A DNA stretch of 5,281 bases from an uncultured Roseburia sp. (lineage in GTDB: Bacteria > Bacillota > Clostridia > Lachnospirales > Lachnospiraceae), in the NCBI GenBank assembly GCA_945928585.1, contig CAMENQ010000180.1, positions 1 through 5,281 of the forward strand. Reading direction: 5' to 3'. Each line of letters begins with the position of its first letter. The first letter of the stretch is position 1. Shown piece after piece: positions 1 through 5,281 of the stretch. The notes below the pieces were generated by a model that did no database searches, had not been told where the DNA came from, and saw only the letters and a program-made list of their open reading frames with translations. A program made the translations under genes and the position numbers.

Positions 1-745
1 CTTCTATAGTGGGCTTATAGCCTATATTTGTTACTCCCCGATAGTATTTCCCATCTATGTTGCAAAGACTCATATATACTCCATGGGGCGGAATTATCTT
101 TTCTTTTTCAGGAATAATATTTGCAGTAGGTGTGTCAAGCGTTCTGCCTATCTGATTTCCGTATACCACACGTCCTGCTATGGTAAACCGGTGTCCAAGC
201 AGTTTTTCTGCTTCTTCCATATTTCCCTTTTTTATAAGTTCTCTTATACGGGTGCTGCTTATAATCTGTCCGTTTTCAGACATCATCTTTACAACTTCTG
301 TCTCAAAACCATATTTTTCTCCGTTTTTCTTTAGAGTGTCCGTATCTCCCAGTCTGTCTTTTCCAAACCGGAAGTTTTCACCGCATATGATTTTTTTTAC
401 GCCAAGCTTATCTATAAGAATATTTTTAATAAAGGTTTCTGCCGTCATATTTAATATGCCTGCATTTAAAGGATACACTATTATTATGTCTATTCCCAGT
501 TTTTCATATACAAGCATCTGCTCTTTTTCCGTAAAAATTTTTTCTTCACATACGCTTTCATCTGCATTTTTTGGATTTTTTGAAAAAGTAAAAACCAAGG
601 ATGTATATCCGTTGGTTTTTTCTTTTACAAGCTGCTCCATAATACTTCTGTGTCCCCGATGTACACCGTCAAACTTTCCTAATGCAACGACTGTATTTAC
701 TATATGAAGTTTTTCTATTTCAACAATATCTTTTATAATTTTCAT
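1..745 (-). CDS. ribF: Bifunctional riboflavin kinase / FAD synthetase, 3'-truncated by the window edge
   Basis: RibF phosphorylates riboflavin to FMN and adenylylates FMN to FAD. The reading frame runs from the ATG at 745 to the left edge without a stop, giving 248 full codons; the family is about 310 residues, so roughly the last 60 are missing. The N-terminal nucleotidyltransferase module shows LGKFDGVHRGH (22-32), with the HxGH-like His29 and His32. GENFRFGKDR is at 122-131 and ISSTRIRELI at 162-171. The riboflavin kinase module begins near 183 with LLGHRFTIAGRVVYGNQIGR, then the PTAN motif (206-209) and GVYMSLCNIDGKYYRGVTNIGYKPT (222-246). The catalytic Glu of the kinase should lie just beyond the edge. 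The common GR-x-(I/L)-G-(F/V)-PTAN context reads GRTLDTPTAN here. It follows truB, its usual partner in many Firmicutes. Confidence 0.96.
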   Translation of the reverse strand, partial: MKIIKDIVEIEKLHIVNTVVALGKFDGVHRGHRSIMEQLVKEKTNGYTSLVFTFSKNPKNADESVCEEKIFTEKEQMLVYEKLGIDIIIVYPLNAGILNMTAETFIKNILIDKLGVKKIICGENFRFGKDRLGDTDTLKKNGEKYGFETEVVKMMSENGQIISSTRIRELIKKGNMEEAEKLLGHRFTIAGRVVYGNQIGRTLDTPTANIIPEKEKIIPPHGVYMSLCNIDGKYYRGVTNIGYKPTIE

Positions 746-793
746 TGTAATCCTCATTTCTGTATACAGGCTCTTATATATCTGCGCCTGCCT
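746..793 (-). promoter_or_regulatory. truB-ribF spacer with ribF ribosome binding site
   Basis: The 48-bp spacer ends in ATGAGGATTACA before the ribF ATG, with AGGA 5 nt from the start. The ATG inside that motif (757) is in frame and would add four residues, but then the Shine-Dalgarno site would lie inside the coding sequence and nothing comparable sits further upstream. I therefore favour the ATG at 745. No terminator is visible, so ribF should be co-transcribed with truB. Confidence 0.65.
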
Positions 794-1729
794 TTACAAA
801 AATAATTTTTCAGGCTTAAGTAATTTATCTTTTATTTTATATATACCTATAAATTCTTTTTTATAATCATATACTCTGTAACTGATATCCCTTTCAAATG
901 ATACGTTTTTTTCATTTTCCAAAACATTTGTTTTTGTATCGGTTATCATTTTTATTGGTATTGGGTTTCCATTATATAGGAGCTTATTAAGCTTTTCTTC
1001 TATATATATAGCTTTATAGTTTTCAAAAGCCTTATCTATAGGAATAATTTTTTCCTCAAGATTTCCATCTTCTGCAAGTTTTTCAACCTGTGACAATGTA
1101 TATGAGTTTTCTTTAGAAAAGCTGCCTGACTTTACTCTCTCAAGGCTTGTCATACATCCATATGTGCCAAGCTTAAGTCCTATATCATGGCAGAGGGTTC
1201 TTATATATGTTCCCTTTGAACATTGTACTTCCATACTTACATAAGGATAATCTATTTTCAAATCATTTATGGCTGATATTTTAACATTTCTTGGCTTTCT
1301 TTCTATTTCAATGCCTTCTCTTGCAAGCTCATACAGTTTTTTTCCATTTACTTTTATGGCACTGTACATAGGAGGTATCTGGGAATATTCTCCCACAAAC
1401 GACATAACTGCATTATATATATCATCATCTGTAAGATTCTCCCTTAATTTTTCCGTATCTGTCTCTGCAGTAACATTGCCAGATATATCCTGTGTATCTG
1501 TTGCTTTACCTAATATAAATACAGTTTTATATGTCTTTTCCTTATCCGTAAGCATATCGCACAGTCTTGTTGCTTTTCCAAGGCATACAGGAAGAACTCC
1601 TGTCGCATCAGGATCAAGTGTCCCTGTATGTCCTATTTTTTTCTGCTTTAATATACCTCTGAGCTTTGCTACTACATCATGTGAAGTAAAGCCTTTTTCC
1701 TTATATATATTTATTATTCCGTTATACAT
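794..1729 (-). CDS. truB: tRNA pseudouridine(55) synthase
   Basis: TruB isomerises U55 in the T-loop of tRNAs to pseudouridine and also acts as a tRNA-folding chaperone. The 311-residue protein starts with the typical MYNGIINIYKEKGFTSHDVV. The catalytic motif GHTGTLDPDATGVLP (33-47) carries the nucleophile Asp39, and Tyr67 matches the active-site tyrosine. QIPPMYSAIKVNGKKLYELAR (117-137) and CSKGTYIRTLCHDIG (170-184, with Arg177) are the other conserved blocks. The C-terminal about 80 residues form the smaller, poorly conserved RNA-binding domain; the segment ISYRVYDYKKEFIGIYKI resembles its core strands. The ATG follows the nrnA stop after a single base (TAG-T-ATG), with only a weak, distant AAAGG, so initiation probably depends on ribosomes finishing nrnA. 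No key residue is missing. Confidence 0.97.
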   Translation of the reverse strand: MYNGIINIYKEKGFTSHDVVAKLRGILKQKKIGHTGTLDPDATGVLPVCLGKATRLCDMLTDKEKTYKTVFILGKATDTQDISGNVTAETDTEKLRENLTDDDIYNAVMSFVGEYSQIPPMYSAIKVNGKKLYELAREGIEIERKPRNVKISAINDLKIDYPYVSMEVQCSKGTYIRTLCHDIGLKLGTYGCMTSLERVKSGSFSKENSYTLSQVEKLAEDGNLEEKIIPIDKAFENYKAIYIEEKLNKLLYNGNPIPIKMITDTKTNVLENEKNVSFERDISYRVYDYKKEFIGIYKIKDKLLKPEKLFL

Positions 1730-1730
1730 A

Positions 1731-2705
1731 CTAAAGAATACCTTTTTCCTTTAACTGCTGTTCTATGTGTATAAGAAGGTTATTTACCACATCATGCTCT
1801 GTTCCCTTAAGAATGCATCCGGCTGCTCTCACATGACCGCCACCTCCAAAATAACCTGCCACCTTATTGCAGTCTACATATTTCTTTGATCTGAGGCTGA
1901 CTTTATATTCCATATGGGCAATTTCATACATAAAAATGGCAACATCCACACCTGCCGTAAGTCTTAACTGTTCTACTATTCCTCCCATTTCATTTGGTGA
2001 AACTCCATAGAAAATCATTTCAGATTCGTTTACTGCCGAAAAAATACATTTGCCATCCAGTAAAAGTATGCTCTCCAAAAGTGCCCTTCCCAGTATCTGA
2101 TTTTGAACATAGCTTTTTTCATAAAAGCCTTCATCAATGATAGTCTGAAAATCCACTCCCCTGCTCATAAGCTTCCCTGCTATATTCATGGTATGCTCAG
2201 AGGTACTTTCGTACTTAAATACTCCTGAATCAAAAACTATACCTGAATATATAGCTGTTGCCGTATCATGAGAAATCTTATCTTCTTCAAGCATATCGTA
2301 TAAAACCTCGCTTGCAGAGCTTGCATCAGGAACAACGACATTTACCATACCAAATTTTGTGTTGCTTATATGATGGTCTATACACAATGTTTTTTTTGCT
2401 TTTTTAAATTCCTCTCCTGCTACTGCCATTCTGTCCATATCACTTAAATCCACAGCAATAAACAAATCAAAATCAGTATCATTTATGGTATTTTCCACCT
2501 TATCCATAGCTTTTATATAATCAAAATTTTCCTTTGATTTCTCCATATATACATGTGTTTCTATATTTGGATAATTTTCTGTTACATAAAGGTACAAGCC
2601 CATACATGAGCCTACACAATCTCCATCCGGACGTACATGTCCTGCTATGCCAAGCTTGTTTACTCCCTCAAGAAAATCTGCTAACTTTACACATGTTTCT
2701 GCCAT
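1731..2705 (-). CDS. nrnA: DHH/DHHA1 family phosphoesterase, NrnA type (nanoRNase / pAp phosphatase)
   Basis: Stand-alone DHH-DHHA1 enzymes of this size (324 residues here) are Mn-dependent cytoplasmic phosphoesterases. Known members degrade 2-5 nt RNAs, hydrolyse 3'-phosphoadenosine 5'-phosphate, or cleave linear dinucleotides such as pApA from c-di-AMP turnover. The motifs are complete: HVRPDGDCVGS (23-33), VDLSDMDR (85-92), the name-giving DHH (110-112), and GIVFDSGVFKY (155-165) with metal-ligand candidate D159. The DHHA1 substrate-binding motif FGGGGHVRAAG is at 286-296. Motif IV reads DSG where DTG is common, a conservative change. The start has a strong Shine-Dalgarno site and an in-frame stop four codons upstream. 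A DHH gene next to rbfA is a familiar arrangement, also seen in mycobacteria (Rv2838c-Rv2837c). The family is certain; which substrate dominates cannot be told from sequence. Confidence 0.93.
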   Translation of the reverse strand: MAETCVKLADFLEGVNKLGIAGHVRPDGDCVGSCMGLYLYVTENYPNIETHVYMEKSKENFDYIKAMDKVENTINDTDFDLFIAVDLSDMDRMAVAGEEFKKAKKTLCIDHHISNTKFGMVNVVVPDASSASEVLYDMLEEDKISHDTATAIYSGIVFDSGVFKYESTSEHTMNIAGKLMSRGVDFQTIIDEGFYEKSYVQNQILGRALLESILLLDGKCIFSAVNESEMIFYGVSPNEMGGIVEQLRLTAGVDVAIFMYEIAHMEYKVSLRSKKYVDCNKVAGYFGGGGHVRAAGCILKGTEHDVVNNLLIHIEQQLKEKGIL

Positions 2706-2790
2706 AATAAATCCTTATCCTTTCTACCATATATGATAGTTACTCTCAGTATATTTTCTTACTTAAATTAATTATCGGAAAAATTATATA
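2706..2790 (-). promoter_or_regulatory. rbfA-nrnA intergenic region with hairpin and strong ribosome binding site
   Basis: This 85-bp gap is the longest in the window. In coding-strand order it contains TATAAT close behind the rbfA stop, with no credible -35 element 17 nt upstream. A short imperfect inverted repeat follows at 2739-2724 (CTATCA-TATA-TGGTAG, one G:T pair). Then comes GAAAGGATAAGGATTTATT before the ATG, with two AGGA elements, the nearer well spaced. A TAA in frame four codons before the ATG fixes the downstream start. The hairpin has no T-run, so it is not a terminator. It abuts the ribosome binding site and could affect access to it, but that is only inference. Confidence 0.5.
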
Positions 2791-3195
2791 CTATTTTTCT
2801 TCCTCAAATTCTTCCTCTGCCTCTGTTTCTTCTTTATCGGACAGATTTCCATTTACTTCATCTATAAGCCTTGACATATTTACACCATATTCTATTGACC
2901 GGTCAGGTACAAATGTAATCTGTGGCGTATTTCTAAGGTTTATTGATGACGCAAGCTGCCTTCTTATATATCCTTCTGCGCTTTTTAAGCCTTTTATGGT
3001 ATTTTCCTGTTCCTCCTTACTTCCAAGTACACTTATATATGCCTTGGCAAATTTCAAATCAGGAGTTACATCCACTGCAACAACACTTGTCATTGTGCTG
3101 ATGCGTGGATCCTTTATTTCGTTTCTGATAATATTGCTAAGCTCATGCTGAACTTCAGCATTTACTCTTATATTTTTTATGCTGTTTTTTCTCAT
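2791..3195 (-). CDS. rbfA: Ribosome-binding factor A
   Basis: RbfA is a small KH-type RNA-binding protein that binds the 30S subunit and helps mature the 5' end of 16S rRNA, a role also linked to cold adaptation. At 134 residues it has the usual family length. Family signatures include RVNAEVQHELSNIIRNEIKDPRI near the N-terminus (10-32), the VTPDLKFAKAYISVLG strand region (43-58), the KSAEGYIRRQL helix with the A-x-G kink (71-81, A73 and G75), and LRNTPQITFVPDRSIEYG (87-104). The last 16 residues (SDKEETEAEEEFEEEK) form a very acidic tail, probably disordered and outside the KH fold. It sits immediately after infB, the classic order, and both products act on the small subunit. The start is bounded by an upstream in-frame TAG. 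Confidence 0.97.
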   Translation of the reverse strand: MRKNSIKNIRVNAEVQHELSNIIRNEIKDPRISTMTSVVAVDVTPDLKFAKAYISVLGSKEEQENTIKGLKSAEGYIRRQLASSINLRNTPQITFVPDRSIEYGVNMSRLIDEVNGNLSDKEETEAEEEFEEEK

Positions 3196-3227
3196 TTTGT
3201 CCTGCCTTTCATAGCAGACCTAAAGTA
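3196..3227 (-). promoter_or_regulatory. infB-rbfA spacer with rbfA ribosome binding site
   Basis: This 32-bp spacer carries GAAAGGCAGGACAAA directly before the rbfA ATG, giving two purine-rich Shine-Dalgarno candidates (AAAGG 9 nt away, AGGA 4 nt away). An in-frame TAG just upstream, with no other start codon between, fixes the rbfA start at 3195. I see no hairpin followed by a T-run, so readthrough from infB is expected. Confidence 0.7.
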
Positions 3228-5281
3228 TTAGCGTGGTACCTCTACCATAATATATGCTTCTACCTGATCTAATTCCTGAAGATCGTTAAAGCCTTCAAAT
3301 ACAAGACCACACTCGTAGCCTGCCTTTACTTCCTTTACATCATCCTTAAATCTCTTAAGGGATGCCAAAGCTCCCTCAAATATCTGCTCTCCCTCACGGG
3401 TAATTCTAACACTGCAGCCTCTCTGGAATACTCCGTCAAGAATGTATGAACCTGCTATTGTACCTACTCCTGAAGCCTTAAACAGCTGGCGAACCTCTCC
3501 ATGTCCGATAACCTTTTCCTCATATACAGGATCAAGCATACCTTTCATGGCTGCCTCCACATCCTCGATAGCCTGATATATAACTCTGTAAAGTCTTACA
3601 TCTACCTTTTCTCTCTCTGCAGTATCCTTTGCCTGATTGTCAGGTCTTACGTTAAAGCCTATGATAATGGCATTTGAAGCTGCTGCAAGGCTTACATCTG
3701 ACTCATTGATTGCTCCTACTCCGCCATGAATTATCTTTACAACAACCTCATCATTTGAAAGCTTTACAAGACTTTGCTTTACAGCCTCAACTGAGCCCTG
3801 AACATCTGCCTTTACTATAATATTAAGTTCTTTAACATCACCTGACTGTATCTGTGTAAACAAATCATCAAGCGACATTTTGCTCTTTGCTCTTGCTCCT
3901 TCAAGCAGTTTTTCCCTGTCCTGTGAAATAAATGTCTCTGCAAAATTTCTTGCTTCCTTTTCATTGACTGTGGAAACAAATACCTCGCCTGCATTTGGTA
4001 CATTATTTAATCCAAGTATCTCTACAGGCATTGACGGACCTGCTTCTTTTATCTTATTTCCCTTGTCATCTATCATTGCACGAACCTTGCCGTAGCATGA
4101 GCCTGCTGCCATAGAATCGCCTACTCTTAAGGTTCCCTTCTGTACAAGAACTGTTGCTACCGAGCCGCGTCCCTTATCAAGCTTTGCCTCAATAACAATA
4201 CCTCTTGCCTTTCTTTTTGGATTTGCCTTAAGTTCAAGAATTTCTGCCGTAAGAAGAACCATTTCCAAAAGCTGCTCCAATCCTTCTCCCGTATGAGCTG
4301 AAACAGGTACAAATATAGTATTTCCGCCCCAGTCTTCAGCTAAAAGCTCATATTCTGCAAGCTCCTGTTTTACCTTCTCCACATTTGCACTTGGCTTATC
4401 TATTTTATTTACTGCTACTATAATCTCAATGCCGGCTGCTTTTGCATGGCTTATGGCCTCGATTGTCTGCGGCATAACACCATCATCTGCTGCAACTACA
4501 AGTATGGCTATATCAGTAGCCTGGGCTCCACGCATACGCATCGCCGTAAATGCTTCATGTCCCGGTGTGTCAAGGAATGTAATATTTTCGCCCTTACATT
4601 CTACTGTGTATGCACCTATATGCTGTGTAATTCCTCCGGCCTCGCCTGATATAACATTTGTCTTTCTTATGGCATCAAGAAGTGAGGTTTTACCGTGATC
4701 TACGTGTCCCATAACACAAACTACAGGAGGACGCTTAATCATCTTGCTTTCATCTTCGTCTTCCTCTTTTAAAAGCTCCTCGATGGCATCAACCTTTTCT
4801 TCTTTTTCTGCAATAATGTCGTATTCCATAGCTATTTCTTCAGCCTGTTCAAACTCTATTTCATTATTTATTGTTACTATCTGTCCCTGTAAAAACAGCT
4901 TTTTAACAAGTGCTGATGCCTGTACTTTCATCTTAGCTGCAAGTTCACCTATGGTAATAATATCAGGTATGGTGATTACCTTGATTTCTTCTTCCTTTGG
5001 TTCAGGCTTTGGCTGTGGCTTCGGCTGGTTATTATTTATATTGTTTTTGCCGTTATTTTTCTGATTATTGTTTTTCTGTCCGTTGTTTTTGCCGTTGTTA
5101 CCACTGTTCTGAGGATTGAATACCTTTGAAATGTGTTTTTCTTTCTGTCTGTCATTTCCCTGTGGTTTCTTTCCGTTGTTATTATTGCCATTATTGCTGT
5201 TATTATTATTGCCGTTATTGTTATTGTTTTTGTTATTGTTTTTATTATTGTTATTACTATTATTATTGTTACTATTATTAT
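3228..5281 (-). CDS. infB: Translation initiation factor IF-2, 5'-truncated by the window edge
   Basis: IF2 is the cytoplasmic GTPase that places formyl-Met-tRNA on the 30S subunit and promotes 50S joining. The window shows 683 residues plus the stop; the frame has no stop up to the right edge, so the true start lies outside. Numbering from the first full codon: residues 1-85 are an Asn-rich linker, 86-98 a Pro/Lys/Glu stretch, and about 101-155 the IF2 N domain ([17 protein letters not shown] onward). The G domain follows, with GHVDHGKT at 191-198, [10 protein letters not shown] around 215-224, DTPGHE at 237-242, NKID at 291-294 and SAHTGEGL at 327-334. Domain II, the linker helix and C-terminal fMet-tRNA-binding part run to the ending VEVPR. 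All GTPase motifs are intact. The ATG at 4931 is internal (Met117): it falls inside the N domain and has no well-spaced Shine-Dalgarno site. rbfA starts 32 bp after the stop. The identification is essentially certain. Confidence 0.98.
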   Translation of the reverse strand, partial: NNSNNNNSNNNNKNNNKNNNNNGNNNNSNNGNNNNGKKPQGNDRQKEKHISKVFNPQNSGNNGKNNGQKNNNQKNNGKNNINNNQPKPQPKPEPKEEEIKVITIPDIITIGELAAKMKVQASALVKKLFLQGQIVTINNEIEFEQAEEIAMEYDIIAEKEEKVDAIEELLKEEDEDESKMIKRPPVVCVMGHVDHGKTSLLDAIRKTNVISGEAGGITQHIGAYTVECKGENITFLDTPGHEAFTAMRMRGAQATDIAILVVAADDGVMPQTIEAISHAKAAGIEIIVAVNKIDKPSANVEKVKQELAEYELLAEDWGGNTIFVPVSAHTGEGLEQLLEMVLLTAEILELKANPKRKARGIVIEAKLDKGRGSVATVLVQKGTLRVGDSMAAGSCYGKVRAMIDDKGNKIKEAGPSMPVEILGLNNVPNAGEVFVSTVNEKEARNFAETFISQDREKLLEGARAKSKMSLDDLFTQIQSGDVKELNIIVKADVQGSVEAVKQSLVKLSNDEVVVKIIHGGVGAINESDVSLAAASNAIIIGFNVRPDNQAKDTAEREKVDVRLYRVIYQAIEDVEAAMKGMLDPVYEEKVIGHGEVRQLFKASGVGTIAGSYILDGVFQRGCSVRITREGEQIFEGALASLKRFKDDVKEVKAGYECGLVFEGFNDLQELDQVEAYIMVEVPR
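5025..5105 (-). repeat. Second Asn/Gly/Lys/Gln-rich linker block in IF2
   Basis: Residues 59-85 of the visible IF2 are built from short units such as NNGK, NNGQK and NNNQK, with 14 Asn in the 24 residues 61-84. The block is separated from the upstream Asn tract by a complex 20-odd-residue segment ([17 protein letters not shown], residues 41-57). It is followed by a [13 protein letters not shown] stretch leading into the folded IF2 N domain. At DNA level it is a degenerate repeat of AAY, GGN and AAA codons. It is likely disordered. Confidence 0.75.
5172..5279 (-). repeat. Imperfect AAT/AAC trinucleotide repeat encoding an Asn-rich tract in IF2
   Basis: On the coding strand this stretch is an imperfect run of AAT and AAC codons, broken by AGT/AGC (Ser), AAA (Lys) and GGC/GGA (Gly). 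It encodes 28 Asn in 36 residues, and it probably continues past the window edge. The mix (18 AAT, 10 AAC) means it is not a pure microsatellite. Only this reading frame avoids stops, because the other same-strand frames read runs of TAA or ATA. It lies in the IF2 N-terminal linker, which varies in length and sequence between bacteria, so it is likely a disordered, length-tolerant segment. Confidence 0.9.

Noticed and set aside
83..707. Plus-strand open frames (83-334 and 180-707) of 83 and 175 residues
   Set aside because: They lie antisense to ribF, which has full family motifs; their proteins are Phe/Ser-rich, as expected from the complement of A-rich coding DNA, and resemble nothing known.
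760..769. Perfect 10-bp palindrome CTGTATACAG upstream of ribF
   Set aside because: It is a single short copy between two closely spaced operon genes, with no promoter near it; it is compatible with chance, and an operator or FMN riboswitch is not supported.
1269..1754. 161-residue plus-strand open frame opposite truB
   Set aside because: It covers the conserved N-terminal half of TruB on the other strand, has no recognisable domain and no convincing ribosome binding site.
2724..2739. Inverted repeat considered as a rho-independent terminator
   Set aside because: The stem is only about six AT-rich pairs and is followed by a purine-rich ribosome binding site rather than a T-run.
2783..2788. 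TATAAT box considered as a promoter for nrnA
   Set aside because: No hexamer resembling TTGACA lies 16-18 bases upstream, and in such AT-rich DNA a chance TATAAT is expected.
3815..5064. Five open frames of 62-106 residues within infB: one minus-strand (3815-4003) and four plus-strand between 3880 and 5064
   Set aside because: All overlap the intact IF2 frame and are shadow frames of its coding sequence.
5172..5279. Trinucleotide tract considered as a CRISPR or non-coding satellite array
   Set aside because: There are no spaced direct repeats, and the tract is in frame with the IF2 coding sequence without a stop.

Overview
The window holds one minus-strand gene cluster, read from the right edge to the left: infB (5' end missing) > rbfA > nrnA-type DHH phosphoesterase > truB > ribF (3' end missing). 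This is the downstream half of the widespread bacterial nusA-infB cluster. The DNA is clearly AT-rich, with many ATA and AAA codons and purine-rich Shine-Dalgarno sites. The proteins look like those of Firmicutes, most likely a Clostridia member such as a Lachnospiraceae. That placement is inferred from family resemblance and gene order, not from a search.

Layout: 5281-3228 is translation initiation factor IF2. Its frame is open to the right edge, and the visible N-terminal part is a striking asparagine-rich linker. 3195-2791 is RbfA. An 85-bp gap follows, the largest in the window, holding a small hairpin and a strong ribosome binding site. 2705-1731 is the DHH/DHHA1 phosphoesterase. It is followed after one base by TruB (1729-794), so translational coupling is likely. 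After 48 bp comes RibF (745 to the left edge), which lacks about its last 60 residues. No stretch over 300 bases lacks a gene. I see no terminator, convincing promoter, tRNA, mobile element or CRISPR array.

How the genes fit together: IF2 drives initiator tRNA binding and subunit joining, RbfA matures the 30S subunit, and TruB makes pseudouridine 55 in tRNA. The DHH enzyme probably degrades very short RNAs and/or pAp or linear dinucleotides. RibF makes FMN and FAD. The set is a housekeeping translation and RNA-metabolism operon with a cofactor gene attached. I found no evidence of a new system. The most unusual element is the Asn-rich, trinucleotide-repeat-encoded linker in IF2.
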